From: Bacillus pumilus
GTDB lineage: Bacteria; Bacillota; Bacilli; Bacillales; Bacillaceae
Length of the DNA: 64,000 nucleotides
Assembly (NCBI RefSeq): GCF_024498355.1
Contig: NZ_CP101833.1
Coordinates: 973,001 to 1,037,000, forward strand
Reading direction: 5' to 3'
Below the pieces are notes generated by a model. The model saw nothing but the letters and a program-made list of their open reading frames with translations. It was not told the origin of the DNA and did not search any database. The translations under genes and the position numbers were made by a program. Positions 53,117 through 62,641 of this stretch are shown in pieces. Each line of letters opens with the position of its first letter. Position 1 is the first letter of the stretch.

Positions 53117-53700
53117 TAAGAAGGAGAAGATTGAGTTAAATGGCTGACCACGTTGTAATCACGAACCTTCCATTTACCATCTTTCCATTCAACATAATTT
53201 AAGCAAGCATTGACAAGTCTCGTGTTCTGAAGACCCATATGTTCGTCAGCTAAAGCGGTGAGTAAGGCGTGGATGGCAGCACCGTGCGCCACGATCAGGA
53301 CATGTTGATCTGGATAGGCTGCTTTGACCTTTTCAATCCCTTCTAACATTCGATCTTGAATCGTCTCAAGTGGTTCCATATTTGGATACTGCTTATCTGG
53401 AAACAGCTTCTGGCGCTCCTCAATCGACATGCCTTCAGCGTCACCATAATCACGTTCAATGAAATCGTCCATGATGACGAGAGGTGCGTGTACATGTTTT
53501 AAAATCAAATGAGCTGTTTCTTTAGCCCTTGATAATGGACTGGAAATGACAACATCCCAATGGACATCCTTTAAGTAAAGTCCAGTTTGTTCAGCCTGCC
53601 ATTTACCTGTGTCGTTTAAAGGGATATCTGTTCGCCCTTGAATTCGTTTCGCTGCATTCCAATCTGTTTCCCCGTGTCTGACTAGGCAAATTGTTGTCAA
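53116..53700 (-). CDS. yhfR: Histidine phosphatase family protein YhfR
   Basis: This 194-residue phosphoglycerate-mutase-like phosphatase has the catalytic histidine in LVRHGETDWN, the second histidine in IVAHGAAIHALL and the acid pocket IERDYGDAEG. It starts at TTG with GGCGGG upstream. B. subtilis YhfR is about 193 residues. Substrate not settled (a broad-range phosphatase is likely). Confidence 0.88.
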   Translation of the reverse strand: MTTICLVRHGETDWNAAKRIQGRTDIPLNDTGKWQAEQTGLYLKDVHWDVVISSPLSRAKETAHLILKHVHAPLVIMDDFIERDYGDAEGMSIEERQKLFPDKQYPNMEPLETIQDRMLEGIEKVKAAYPDQHVLIVAHGAAIHALLTALADEHMGLQNTRLVNACLNYVEWKDGKWKVRDYNVVSHLTQSSPS

Positions 53701-53761
53701 TCAAATCCCGCCTTTTCTATCTTTTCTTCTATTATACTAAAGCAGAAGAAAAATGACTGGA

Positions 53762-55057
53762 TTAGCGATTTGTCAGACTCGTTAAGGATTCGACTGAGCT
53801 GGCCACTTGGGAAACCGTTTGTTTGACTTCCTTCAACTCGTTTAGGAATGTTTGGAGATCTATTTCAATTTTTCCGTTTTGGTTCTTACTTAAGTTCATG
53901 CTGCTCACGATATCATCGAAAAGAGAATTGATTTGAGTCATTTTTTCTTTACTGTCAGTCACAAGTAAATTCACGTCCGCAATATGCTGTGACACAATGG
54001 CGATTTGTGAATTTGTGTTGTTGACAAGCTCTGACACAGTTGAAACCGTTTTCTTTGTGTCCTCTGATAATTTGCGAACCTCGTTTGCGACGACAGCGAA
54101 CCCTTTTCCATGTTCACCTGCTCGAGCAGATTCGATTGAGGCATTTAAAGATAACAAATTCGTTTGCTCTGCTATGCCTGTGACGATCCCGAAAATTTGT
54201 TCAATTTGTTTTGCAATTTCTTCTAAGCGTTTAATTTCAGTTTCAATCTTTGTCATGCTGCCATCAATTTGATTCATTTGTGTTTGCTGAATTTCTAATT
54301 CTTTTTTACCGCCGATTGATTTTTCTTCGACCTGTGCTGATATTTTCGTTCCAGCCTGTGACATATCCGCCATCTCATCAGATTTTGATACAAGCTTGTC
54401 CACTGCACTTGTTGTGTTGGAGAAGAGAGAAGCAAGCGAATTTGAGGTTTCTGTAATTTTTGTATGAAGCTCTTGCTGTTGTTCTTCCGCTTCATCACGA
54501 ATTTTAGAATATTCATTTTGGAACGTATCTAGGACAAGCTGCTGCTCTAAATTTAAGATTTTCGTCGTCGCTTTGACTGCCGTCTGATATTCTTTGAAAT
54601 CTTGGATATGCTGTGCAAATAAATCCATAATTGAAAGCAAAAGGTCTTGGAATGCCGCCATATACCATTTAGGCTGGAGGCCAATCCGTAAATGAACTTG
54701 TGCAATTTTAATTCTTTTTGCCACGTAGGCATCGTCAATCACACCTGCAAACATTTCGCTAATATGAATGCGGAGTGTTTTTTTCAAACGTTCGACAGAA
54801 CTATTATCTTGAATAATATGCATCAAGGAAGACTCTACTTCTAAATTTTTATAAAATTTATCAACGATATGTGCAATATCATCTTGAACGATTGGATTCA
54901 GCTGTTTCAATATAAAAAGGTCTTGCTGCGTCAAATCAATCATTTTAATTTGCTTGGCAATGTCCGTATTCTCCGAAAAGTTGATTCTTTTTATCCCATC
55001 ATCCTGCTGTGTGAAAAAAGCAGTGTTTTTTCTTTTAGTATCTTTTTTAAATAACAA
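53762..55057 (-). CDS. hemAT: Haem-based aerotactic transducer HemAT
   Basis: This 431-residue soluble oxygen sensor for aerotaxis has an N-terminal globin domain with proximal haem histidine H122 ([15 protein letters not shown]) and a C-terminal chemoreceptor signalling domain. The kinase-control tip [38 protein letters not shown] is highly conserved. It starts at TTG with GGGGGA upstream. B. subtilis HemAT is 432 residues. No membrane segments. Confidence 0.95.
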   Translation of the reverse strand: MLFKKDTKRKNTAFFTQQDDGIKRINFSENTDIAKQIKMIDLTQQDLFILKQLNPIVQDDIAHIVDKFYKNLEVESSLMHIIQDNSSVERLKKTLRIHISEMFAGVIDDAYVAKRIKIAQVHLRIGLQPKWYMAAFQDLLLSIMDLFAQHIQDFKEYQTAVKATTKILNLEQQLVLDTFQNEYSKIRDEAEEQQQELHTKITETSNSLASLFSNTTSAVDKLVSKSDEMADMSQAGTKISAQVEEKSIGGKKELEIQQTQMNQIDGSMTKIETEIKRLEEIAKQIEQIFGIVTGIAEQTNLLSLNASIESARAGEHGKGFAVVANEVRKLSEDTKKTVSTVSELVNNTNSQIAIVSQHIADVNLLVTDSKEKMTQINSLFDDIVSSMNLSKNQNGKIEIDLQTFLNELKEVKQTVSQVASSVESLTSLTNR

Positions 55058-55104
55058 TGTTATTGTCCCCCTATAATCATCACAAATATCAGACTTTATG
55101 TTTT

Positions 55105-55129
55105 TTATCGGATAATATTGGATTTTTTA
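55105..55129 (-). promoter_or_regulatory. Possible sigma-D promoter of hemAT
   Basis: On the minus strand TAAA (55129-55126) and TCCGATAA (55112-55105) are 13 bp apart. The -10 matches six of eight bases of GCCGATAT. Chemoreceptor genes usually use sigma-D. The spacing is 1-2 bp short. Confidence 0.42.
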
Positions 55130-55148
55130 AAGGGGAAACAGTGAAATT

Positions 55149-56681
55149 TTACTGTTCTTTATATGACCTTTTTAGTGGTTTCTTTGCTGGGCCTTCTACT
55201 ACTTCTCCAGTAATTGAAAAACGTGAACCGTGGCAAGGGCAATCCCAGGTGCGGTCACTATTATTCCAAGCGACTTCACAGCCTAGGTGAGTACATGTTG
55301 TATCGACAAAAAAGACATTCCCATCCTCTGATTTAAAGGCACCGCATTTCTTATGTTCATAAGATACAATGCCGCCTTCGCCTGGTTTTAAATCATCAAT
55401 GGTTTGATCAGTTCGTTTTAATTTACCGCTGATCAGCTTGGCAGCGACATTGGTATTTTCTTTCATAAAATCTTTGATGAATGAGTCAGAAACAAGTCTT
55501 GATGGTGTAAAGATCGATTCGTAGGGATTCGATTTCTCCTCAATTAAATCACCGATAAGAGTCGCTGCGACATGGCTTGTGGTCATGCCCCATTTTCTAA
55601 AGCCGGTAGCAACAAAGATATTCGGATGATGCTTGGTCAGGTGGCCAATGTAAGGGATTTGATCCATTGTGACCATATCGTGCGTCGACCAGCGATAAAG
55701 AACCTCCTCAATTCCAAGTGTATCGTTTCCGAACTTTTCTAGTGATTCATAGTGTGCGGATTCATCACCGCCTTGTCCGGTTTTATGGCCTTCTCCTCCG
55801 ATGAGAACCACTTCTTCACCGTGAAGTTCTGCCGTTCTTAAAGAGTGAGCGGGCTGGTCGATTCCTAAGTACATGCCGTTTGGAAGCGGCTTGGTTGTTT
55901 TGGCTGCTACTACATAAGATTGCTCGGGATGAATTCGAGTGAAATAAAGTCCTTTGCCATCATAAAAAGGAAAGTGTGAACAGGTAATGATATAGCGGCC
56001 TATCAGATGATGCCCACTTTTTGTGACGACAGCAGGCCGTTTCCCTTCTTTAACATCGACTGCGGTTGTCTGTTCAAAAATACGCACACCTCGCTCAATG
56101 AGCTGGTCGATCAGTGCATTTAGATAATGAAGGGGATGAAACTGTGCCTGCTGCGTCATCGCAAGGGCAGCTTTTATGTCAGTGTCAAAAGGAAGCTCTG
56201 TTTTCCATTCTCGGTCAATGCCTAGCTGTTTGTAGGCATCTAATTCCTTTTTTAACTTTTTTATGCCGCTTTCTTCCTTTGTATAAAGGTAAGCATCTTT
56301 TACCTCTAGCTGACAATCGATTTCGTGCTCTTTAACACGTGCTTGAATGAGATCTTTTGCTTTCTCATTTGCTTCTACATACAAACGGGCTTTTGGCATG
56401 CCAATTTGCTGAATCAGCTCATGATAGTACACATCGTGCTGTGAGGTGATTTTAGCTGTCGTGTGTCCGGTCGTGCCTTGCAGTAATTGATCCGCATCAA
56501 TGATGATGACATCGAGCCCGCGTTCTGTCATTTCAAACGCAGTAGCGATACCGGTGATACCGCCGCCTACAATAATCACATCTGCTGTGAGATCCTCACT
56601 TGCAGAAGGAAAAGAATGCTTCTGACTCTCCGCTAACCATAACGATTTTGCCTGCTTCATTCCTTTATGTTCTTCTTCCAT
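55149..56681 (-). CDS. yhfW: FAD-dependent oxidoreductase with C-terminal Rieske domain, YhfW
   Basis: This 510-residue fusion has an N-terminal DAO-type FAD domain (IIVGGGITGIATAFEM near residue 33) and a C-terminal Rieske [2Fe-2S] domain with CTHLGC and CPCHGSRF (last 60 residues). The ATG at 56681 has GGAGG upstream and agrees with B. subtilis YhfW (509). Probably oxidises an amine or similar substrate and passes electrons on through the cluster; the substrate is unknown. Divergent from yhxC. Confidence 0.92.
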   Translation of the reverse strand: MEEEHKGMKQAKSLWLAESQKHSFPSASEDLTADVIIVGGGITGIATAFEMTERGLDVIIIDADQLLQGTTGHTTAKITSQHDVYYHELIQQIGMPKARLYVEANEKAKDLIQARVKEHEIDCQLEVKDAYLYTKEESGIKKLKKELDAYKQLGIDREWKTELPFDTDIKAALAMTQQAQFHPLHYLNALIDQLIERGVRIFEQTTAVDVKEGKRPAVVTKSGHHLIGRYIITCSHFPFYDGKGLYFTRIHPEQSYVVAAKTTKPLPNGMYLGIDQPAHSLRTAELHGEEVVLIGGEGHKTGQGGDESAHYESLEKFGNDTLGIEEVLYRWSTHDMVTMDQIPYIGHLTKHHPNIFVATGFRKWGMTTSHVAATLIGDLIEEKSNPYESIFTPSRLVSDSFIKDFMKENTNVAAKLISGKLKRTDQTIDDLKPGEGGIVSYEHKKCGAFKSEDGNVFFVDTTCTHLGCEVAWNNSDRTWDCPCHGSRFSITGEVVEGPAKKPLKRSYKEQ

Positions 56682-56822
56682 GTTGTCGCCTCCAGTTACT
56701 TGTTGTGTATAATTTTTCCACAATGCAGAAAATCATACATCTGAAAGGAAACAAGCATGACATACATAAAAAAATAGCCAACACATAAAAATAAACAAGA
56801 TAAAAGGAAGGAGTGGACTGAC

Positions 56823-57683
56823 GTGTCAACAAAGCAGCCGAAGAAAACATTGCCGCCTCAGCATCAGAATGAACGTCCGGGTCTTGAATATAAAATGAAC
56901 CCTAGACCTATTTTTGATCGAGAGGTGCAGAATAAAAAGCTAGCGGGGAAAACGGCCATTGTGACAGGTGGAGATAGCGGGATCGGAAGAGCAGTCTCTG
57001 TTTTATTTGCAAAGGAAGGAGCCAATGTAGCCATTGTTTACTTGAGTGAACATCGTGATGCAGAGGAAACGAAGGACTATATTGAAAAGGCGGGAGGCCG
57101 CGTCATCTTAATTGCAGGTGACTTAGGGGATGAGGCTTTTTCAAATGAGGTCGTTAAAAAAACAAAAGATGCTTTCGGTTCCATTGATATTTTGGTAAAC
57201 AATGCAGCAGAACAGCATCCGCAAAAAAGCATTGAACAGATTACCTCGCATCAGCTTCTTCGGACATTTCAAACGAATATTTTTGCCTTGTTTTATTTAA
57301 CAAAGGCTGTGCTCCCTCATTTAAAGAAAGGAAGCAGTATCATTAATACAACCTCCGTCACAGCCTATAAAGGGCATGAAACCTTAATCGATTATTCATC
57401 GACGAAAGGGGCGGTTGTGACATTTACTAGATCATTATCCTTATCGCTCATTAAACAAGGGATTCGAGTGAATGGGGTCGCTCCGGGGCCTATTTGGACG
57501 CCGCTGATTCCATCAACTTTTACGGAAAAGGAAGTCTCTGAATTTGGTGGAGATGTCCCAATGGAACGGCCTGGTGAGCCAGTAGAGCTTGCGCCAAGTT
57601 ATTTATTTTTAGCGAGTGAAGACTCGTCTTACATGAATGGACAAATCCTGCATGTGAATGGCGGAACCATTTTAAATGGGTAA
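56823..57683 (+). CDS. yhxC: Short-chain dehydrogenase/reductase YhxC
   Basis: This 286-residue classical SDR has the cofactor motif TGGDSGIGRAVS, the NNAA motif, and the active-site serine with YSSTK. A 45-residue N-terminal extension (rich in lysine and proline) is typical of the YhxC/YhdF group. It starts at GTG with AAGGAG upstream. NAD(P)-dependent alcohol or aldehyde oxidoreductase; physiological substrate unknown. B. subtilis YhxC is 285. Confidence 0.92.
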   Translation: MSTKQPKKTLPPQHQNERPGLEYKMNPRPIFDREVQNKKLAGKTAIVTGGDSGIGRAVSVLFAKEGANVAIVYLSEHRDAEETKDYIEKAGGRVILIAGDLGDEAFSNEVVKKTKDAFGSIDILVNNAAEQHPQKSIEQITSHQLLRTFQTNIFALFYLTKAVLPHLKKGSSIINTTSVTAYKGHETLIDYSSTKGAVVTFTRSLSLSLIKQGIRVNGVAPGPIWTPLIPSTFTEKEVSEFGGDVPMERPGEPVELAPSYLFLASEDSSYMNGQILHVNGGTILNG

Positions 57684-57688
57684 ACAAA

Positions 57689-57733
57689 AAACTTGCGGTA
57701 AAGAGACGAGTTGCTGTCTCTCTGCCGCAAGTA
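57689..57733. terminator. Terminator between yhxC and yhzC
   Basis: Long stem ACTTGCGG..AGAGAC / GTCTCT..CCGCAAGT with A on the left and weak T on the right; acts on the minus strand (TTTTTTG after it) and probably for both genes. Confidence 0.75.
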
Positions 57734-57745
57734 AAATCATCATGA

Positions 57746-57976
57746 TTAATGTAAGCAGTGTTCTGCATATTGAGCTGAAAGGTCATTGAATCGCTTTTCA
57801 TCTCGCTGATCCAGTGCCTTATCAATCTCTTCTCTAAGGAAGGTTAAGCGCTGTTTATAAAGCGCCTCATCTAAAACCATTTGAATATAGATGTCTAAAA
57901 TAGTGACGCCGTTTTCTTCGGTTTTTTGGGTGTTGCGGGACTTCATGAGCTCAGCGTACGTTTTTTTCTCTTTCAT
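57746..57976 (-). CDS. yhzC: IDEAL-domain protein YhzC
   Basis: This 76-residue acidic protein has the IDEAL domain (LDIYIQMVLDEALYKQRLTFLREEIDKALDQRDEKRF). The position beside comK matches B. subtilis yhzC (about 77 residues). IDEAL domains also occur in ComK-related adaptors and UPF0302 proteins, so a regulatory binding role is possible. Function unknown. Confidence 0.85.
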   Translation of the reverse strand: MKEKKTYAELMKSRNTQKTEENGVTILDIYIQMVLDEALYKQRLTFLREEIDKALDQRDEKRFNDLSAQYAEHCLH

Positions 57977-58114
57977 AAAGAATCCCCCCGATGCCTTTTT
58001 TATAGTATATGGATTGGCAGAGAAAAAATCAACAAGAATTTATAATTTTTAGACAATTTATTTTTGAGCAAAATCGACACCTCTTGTCCAATCGACAGGA
58101 TATGATATACCTTT

Positions 58115-58171
58115 AAAAATGACTTTTAGATAGATCGAATGTACTAAAAAATATGATAAAAAGATGATTTT
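58115..58171 (+). promoter_or_regulatory. Two ComK boxes (autoregulation site) of comK
   Basis: AAAA-ATGAC-TTTT at 58115-58127 and AAAA-GATGA-TTTT at 58159-58171 are both perfect AAAA-N5-TTTT K-boxes, 31 bp apart. That is one of the spacings known for ComK tetramer sites. They end 9 bp before the -35. Confidence 0.85.
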
Positions 58172-58180
58172 AAATAAATT

Positions 58181-58208
58181 TTGAAAAAATCCTGTCGTTT
58201 CTTATACG
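58181..58208 (+). promoter_or_regulatory. Sigma-A promoter of comK
   Basis: TTGAAA (58181-58186), 16-bp spacer, TATACG (58203-58208). About 58 bp before the GTG start. Confidence 0.65.
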
Positions 58209-58265
58209 TTGGTGATAGATTAATAGTATCTAAAATAACCAAAAATTAACACAGGAGGAAATGAA

Positions 58266-58844
58266 GTGTCAGGAATTAGCGAAACACCTTTAGATTCATA
58301 CGTCATTAATCAAACAACGATGGCGGTCCTTCCAATTGAAGAAGGAAAAAGAGTATATTCAAAAGTCATAGAAAGAGAGACAAGCTTTTACGTCGAATTA
58401 AAGCCGCTGCAAATCATTGAGCGCAGCTGCAGATTCTTCGGCTCAAGCTATGCAGGCAGAAAGGCGGGAACATACGAAGTAACAGGTATTTCTCACAAGC
58501 CTCCGATCGTGATTGACTCATCCAATCATCTGTATTTCTTCCCAACCTATTCATCCAATCGTCCTCAGTGCGGCTGGATCTCCCACAAATATATTCATAC
58601 CTTCCAAGAATCATCCCTCGGGGACACGATGGTCACGTTTACAAATGAGCAAACGGTCAAATTAGATGTCTCATATAAATCATTTGAGAGTCAGGTACAC
58701 CGGACAGCGTATCTCCGAACGAAATTTCAAGATCGTCTTGATGGAGGTCTTCCTAAAAAACAAGAATTTATGCTGTATCCAAAGGAACAGCAGCTCAATC
58801 TTGTATACGATTTTATTTTAAGAGAACTTCGTAACAGATATTAA
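58266..58844 (+). CDS. comK: Competence transcription factor ComK
   Basis: This 192-residue master activator of competence has the highly conserved blocks RSCRFFGSSYAGRKAGTYEV, RPQCGWISH and RTKFQDRLDG..PKKQEFMLYPKE. It has the same length as B. subtilis ComK. It starts at GTG with CAGGAGG upstream; an ATG five bases earlier is out of frame. It activates its own promoter through the K-boxes. The gene is intact, so natural competence is possible. Confidence 0.97.
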   Translation: MSGISETPLDSYVINQTTMAVLPIEEGKRVYSKVIERETSFYVELKPLQIIERSCRFFGSSYAGRKAGTYEVTGISHKPPIVIDSSNHLYFFPTYSSNRPQCGWISHKYIHTFQESSLGDTMVTFTNEQTVKLDVSYKSFESQVHRTAYLRTKFQDRLDGGLPKKQEFMLYPKEQQLNLVYDFILRELRNRY

Positions 58845-58850
58845 CCAAAA

Positions 58851-58873
58851 ACCAGCGGCAGAAAGCCGCTGGA
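58851..58873 (+). terminator. Hairpin after comK
   Basis: CCAGCGGC / GCCGCTGG with a five-base loop; no T run follows, so it may be a stability hairpin or a weak terminator. Confidence 0.5.
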
Positions 58874-58929
58874 CTCCTCAACCTTCGCGAGCTTAGCACA
58901 TCGTCATTTCTTCCTTGTAGAAAAAACAA

Positions 58930-58957
58930 TTGATATTCGTATAAAAAATTATATAAT
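58930..58957 (+). promoter_or_regulatory. Sigma-A promoter of the PLP-enzyme operon
   Basis: TTGATA (58930-58935), 16-bp spacer, TATAAT (58952-58957). Confidence 0.7.
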
Positions 58958-58985
58958 TTAACTGTATCGTATAAAATTTTATATA
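58938..58985. promoter_or_regulatory. Tandem operator-like repeats upstream of the PLP-enzyme operon
   Basis: CGTATAAAAAATTATATA (58938-58955) and CGTATAAAATTTTATATA (58968-58985) are almost the same and exactly 30 bp apart, about three helical turns. The first overlaps the promoter. They are likely sites for the operon's own regulator. Confidence 0.55.
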
Positions 58986-59015
58986 TATCTAATGGCAGTG
59001 AAAGGGGATATGATG

Positions 59016-60122
59016 ATGACTTATGATGAACTGGATACGCCGGCGCTATTAATTGATAAACGGGTGATGATGGAGAATATAGCCGTTATGCAGCAATATG
59101 CTGATGGTCAGCAAGTAAAACTGCGTCCTCACACGAAAACGCATAAAACGCCTAGGCTTGCCAAAGTGCAGGAGGAGATGGGCGCATCTGGCATGACCGT
59201 GGCGAAAGTAGGAGAAGCTGAAGTGATGGCATCTCATGGGCTGACAGATATTTTTATCGCAAATCAAATTGTAGGCGAGACAAAACTAAAGCGAATTCGA
59301 AAGCTGGCAGAGTCAATACATATCTCCTTCGGTATTGATTGTGTAGAGCATGTTCATCAAATTGAAGATGTCTTTCGCAAAGCAGAGAAAAAAGCTCAGG
59401 TTTTAATTGAGATAGAGGTTGGAGAAGAAAGGTCTGGTGTCATTGAAGAGAGTGATTTCCGTCAAATCTTACAAGCCATTCAGACATGTGAATTCGTTCA
59501 TTTAAAGGGAATTTTCTCTCATGACGGACATACATACAAGGCGGAAAGTAAAGCACATTGTCAGGCATTATACGAAGATGCTGTGAATCGAACGCTTCAG
59601 TTTGCACAGATAGCAGAAGAAGCAGGCATGGTGCTAGAGGTAGTGAGCATTGGGTCAACACCTCCATTCTTATTTCAATTTGATATTCCAAAGGGAGTAA
59701 CGGAAATCAGACCAGGCACGTATATCTTGATGGATGCTTCCCAGTCCAATGTGCTCGGCACATTTTCACATTGTGCGGCAACCGTGCTGACGACGGTGAT
59801 CAGTAAACCGACAAAGTCCCGGGTCATTACAGATGTTGGAGCAAAAGGGCTGACGGCTCAAACTCGTACAAAAGGGCTGACCAAAACAAAAGGATTAGGC
59901 AAAGTGAAAGAATATGATGATGTATTTGTTTCAAGTGTATTTGACGAGCATGCCATCATCTATCATGAAGACTTCCGCCAAAGTGTAGAGATCGGTGAGA
60001 AGGTACAAATTATTCCGAATCACATTTGCCCTGTGGTCAATCTTCATGAAAAAGCATACCTCATTCAAGATGGTGAAGTGGTAGAAGAGCTTGTGGTTGC
60101 TTGCAAAGGAAAACTTCAATAA
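59016..60122 (+). CDS. D-threonine aldolase/D-serine dehydratase-like PLP enzyme (fold type III)
   Basis: This 368-residue alanine-racemase-fold (type III) PLP enzyme has the PLP lysine region RPHTKTHKTP near residue 43, and a C-terminal domain of the D-serine dehydratase-like kind (NHICPVVNL). The third of three consecutive ATGs (59016) fits the AAAGGGG ribosome-binding site with 8-base spacing. Family members cleave D-threonine or other D-3-hydroxy amino acids, or dehydrate D-serine; which one is not clear. First gene of a four-gene operon. Confidence 0.82.
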   Translation: MTYDELDTPALLIDKRVMMENIAVMQQYADGQQVKLRPHTKTHKTPRLAKVQEEMGASGMTVAKVGEAEVMASHGLTDIFIANQIVGETKLKRIRKLAESIHISFGIDCVEHVHQIEDVFRKAEKKAQVLIEIEVGEERSGVIEESDFRQILQAIQTCEFVHLKGIFSHDGHTYKAESKAHCQALYEDAVNRTLQFAQIAEEAGMVLEVVSIGSTPPFLFQFDIPKGVTEIRPGTYILMDASQSNVLGTFSHCAATVLTTVISKPTKSRVITDVGAKGLTAQTRTKGLTKTKGLGKVKEYDDVFVSSVFDEHAIIYHEDFRQSVEIGEKVQIIPNHICPVVNLHEKAYLIQDGEVVEELVVACKGKLQ

Positions 60123-60152
60123 ATCAACTGATAGAACAATGGAGTGAAAGAA

Positions 60153-60824
60153 ATGTCAGAAGTGAAATATCAATTCAATCGCTACATACCAATCGCTAAA
60201 ACGATTGCGCATATGTTTGGCCCTTCTTGTGAAGTGGTCATTCATGATCTGACCCAGCCGCAATCGTCTGTCATTTTTACGATCAACAATCATGTAACAG
60301 GGAGAGAGATCGGACAGTCCTTTGATCATCTAGTGAAACAGGTCCTCTTGTCGGATGAATTTGGCGAAGATTATTTAGCCGGCTATGAAATAAAAACAGA
60401 GGATGGAAGAACCATCAAAGCGTCTACAACGCTGCTCCGTGATGACAAGGAGCAGGTGATTGGTGCGCTGTGTATCAATTACGACATGAGTGCAGTCAGT
60501 CATGTGAAAGAATTGATTGAAGAGCTCGTCCCTGGCTTATCAAAAAAGGTGCCGGCAACGCAGCGTAATGAAGACAAGGATTCACTGCAAAGTGTAGATG
60601 AAATTGCGGATCGCCTCATCGAACAAATTATTTCTCATCAAAAAGGATCATTAAAAAAACGTCAAGAAAAAATTGAACTCATACGTTTTATGGATGAGAA
60701 AGGTATTTTCCTCATGAAAGGCTCTGTGGATAAAGTAGCGGAGCGTTTAGGTATATCAAAGGTGACAGTTTACAGCTATTTAGACGAATTGAAGAAAATA
60801 AAAGAATCAGAGGAAACATCGTAA
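60153..60824 (+). CDS. YheO-type PAS/HTH regulator (DauR-like)
   Basis: This 223-residue regulator has an N-terminal YheO-like PAS domain (about 10-125) and a C-terminal helix-turn-helix (FLMKGSVDKVAERLGISKVTVYSYLDE). The ATG at 60153 has GGAG upstream. In Pseudomonas, DauR of this family controls D-arginine use. Being inside the operon suggests that it senses a substrate of these enzymes and acts at the tandem repeats before the first gene. Confidence 0.82.
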   Translation: MSEVKYQFNRYIPIAKTIAHMFGPSCEVVIHDLTQPQSSVIFTINNHVTGREIGQSFDHLVKQVLLSDEFGEDYLAGYEIKTEDGRTIKASTTLLRDDKEQVIGALCINYDMSAVSHVKELIEELVPGLSKKVPATQRNEDKDSLQSVDEIADRLIEQIISHQKGSLKKRQEKIELIRFMDEKGIFLMKGSVDKVAERLGISKVTVYSYLDELKKIKESEETS

Positions 60825-60851
60825 AGCTTTGAATTCAGTAGGGGGCTGGCT

Positions 60852-61961
60852 ATGTTAAAAGAAACCTATGTTTGTGCTTCATGTCACGCAGTCTATCCAA
60901 GTACACCTGATATTTGGAGATGTCCGTGTGGCGGTTTATTGAATGTAGACTGGGAGAGGCCAGCATTTTCAAAGGAACATATTCGAAGTGAATGGCCTGG
61001 GATGTGGAGGTATGCGGGCGCACTGCCTTTTCATTCTGAAAACAGTGTGTGGAAAGAGATCACAATGGGAGAAGGATATACGCCGCTTGTGCCGTTATCC
61101 CAAGAAGATCCGCATACATTTGTGAAAGTCGATTACATGATGCCTACGCTTTCTTTTAAAGATCGAGGAGCAGCTGTCCTGATCGCAAAGGCGAAAGAGT
61201 GGGGCGTCAAAAAGGTCATTGCTGATAGCAGCGGAAACGCAGGAACATCTATTGCCGCCTATGCGAAGCGTGCTCAGGTGGAATGTGATATTTTCCTAGG
61301 GGCAGGCACTTCACCGAAAAAAATCGCTCAAATAAAGGCACATGAAGCGAATATTCGTATGGTAGATGGAACCCGCGAGGATGTGGCAAAGGCAGCGCAG
61401 CTCGCAGTTCAGCAAGAAGGTACGTTTTATGCTAGTCATGTATTTAATCCGTACTTTTATGAGGGAACAAAAACGTACGCTTACGAAATATGGGAACAGC
61501 TTAGAGGCGTGCCGGATACCCTGATCATTCCTGCCGGTAATGGTACACTCTTATTAGGTGTGTACCAAGGTTTCTGTGAACTGTTAGCGGAAGGTCTCAT
61601 AGAGGTTTTGCCAAAAATCGTCGCGGTTCAAGCAGAAAACTGTGCTCCACTTGCACAAGCTTTTCATGAGCAGTGTCTTGAGAAAGTAACGGTTCAAAAT
61701 AAAGGAACGATCGCTGAGGGCATTGCGATTGCAGCACCTGAACGTGCAACACAAATCCTTCACGCCATCAAGCAGACAAATGGATATATCGTGACAGCAA
61801 ACGAGAAAGAAATCAAAGCGGCGCACACAGCACTTGCGGCAAAAGGGTTTTACGTTGAACCGACAACAGCTGCCAATTATGCTGGCTATTTGAAGCATGA
61901 AAAAGCGGCACATGAACTGATTGTGATGCCACTATGCGGAGCGGGTTTAAAAGCAGTTTAA
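60852..61961 (+). CDS. Threonine synthase-like PLP lyase (fold type II) with zinc-ribbon N-terminus
   Basis: This 369-residue type II PLP enzyme has the catalytic lysine in LSFKDRGAA, a phosphate-binding loop in DSSGNAGTS, and a late AGNGTLLLG loop. The first 30 residues hold a CxxC...CxC zinc-ribbon-like motif ([20 protein letters not shown]), as in archaeal-type threonine synthases. In this operon it is more likely a catabolic beta/gamma-elimination enzyme than the biosynthetic ThrC. GGGGG precedes the ATG. Confidence 0.8.
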   Translation: MLKETYVCASCHAVYPSTPDIWRCPCGGLLNVDWERPAFSKEHIRSEWPGMWRYAGALPFHSENSVWKEITMGEGYTPLVPLSQEDPHTFVKVDYMMPTLSFKDRGAAVLIAKAKEWGVKKVIADSSGNAGTSIAAYAKRAQVECDIFLGAGTSPKKIAQIKAHEANIRMVDGTREDVAKAAQLAVQQEGTFYASHVFNPYFYEGTKTYAYEIWEQLRGVPDTLIIPAGNGTLLLGVYQGFCELLAEGLIEVLPKIVAVQAENCAPLAQAFHEQCLEKVTVQNKGTIAEGIAIAAPERATQILHAIKQTNGYIVTANEKEIKAAHTALAAKGFYVEPTTAANYAGYLKHEKAAHELIVMPLCGAGLKAV

Positions 61962-61980
61962 ATCAAAGGGGGATCACAGA

Positions 61981-62340
61981 TTGAAATCAATTCATCTAAA
62001 AGACAAACTCACAACATTTACTGAGCACTGGTCACCGAAGGTCATCGCAGAGATGAATGATGTGCAATTTAAGCTAGTGAAAATACAAGGGGAATTCGTT
62101 TGGCATCAGCATGATGATACGGACGAAGTGTTTCTCGTCATTGATGGCCAGATGGGAATTGAGTTTAGAGATGGCAAGGTCGAACTGCATGCAGGAGAAA
62201 TGTTCGTGATCCCAAAAGGAAAAGAACACAAACCATACGCCAAAGAAGAATGTCATGTCATGCTGGTTGAACCGCGGGGAGTTGTCAATACAGGGGATGC
62301 CTCTTCTAAGCTGACAGCAGAAAATGATGTGTGGATTTAA
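61981..62340 (+). CDS. Cupin-domain protein
   Basis: This 119-residue single cupin has metal-binding residues in [16 protein letters not shown] (HxH...E) and a second motif [17 protein letters not shown] start with GGGGG upstream. Last gene of the operon, 19 bp after the PLP lyase. May be a metal-dependent isomerase, dioxygenase or ligand-binding protein; role not determined. Confidence 0.82.
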   Translation: MKSIHLKDKLTTFTEHWSPKVIAEMNDVQFKLVKIQGEFVWHQHDDTDEVFLVIDGQMGIEFRDGKVELHAGEMFVIPKGKEHKPYAKEECHVMLVEPRGVVNTGDASSKLTAENDVWI

Positions 62341-62345
62341 TGCAA

Positions 62346-62380
62346 AGCGAAAAGACGCCGAAAGGGGTCTTTTTTTTTAG
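62346..62380 (+). terminator. Intrinsic terminator of the PLP-enzyme operon
   Basis: AAAAGACgCC / GGgGTCTTTT followed by a long T run. Confidence 0.82.
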
Positions 62381-62641
62381 AAAAAATCATGAAAATGACA
62401 TACACTGAAACCAAATATATCTCTCTAGTCGTCTATTGACTGTATCGGCAGGATGTCAATGAAATGACAGGGAAATGTGGATCATTCGACGTCTTTTCAT
62501 CCATTTGCTCATAAATCACAGAAGTGACACGAGCCGTCTGTTACAATAAAAGAAATCATTTCTTAAAAGTGTTCGTATGAGGTAAAGGATACTCATAGTT
62601 GACCGATATGAACGAATGGGAATTAGAAATGGAGGCTCTGT
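62381..62641 (+). other. Upstream region of the lipoprotein gene
   Basis: 261 bp without a gene. TACAAT near 62543 could be a -10. Between it and the gene lies a leader hairpin TATGAG / CTCATA (62576-62600) inside an outer TTCGT/ACGAA pair. GGAGG stands before the start codon. Confidence 0.4.
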
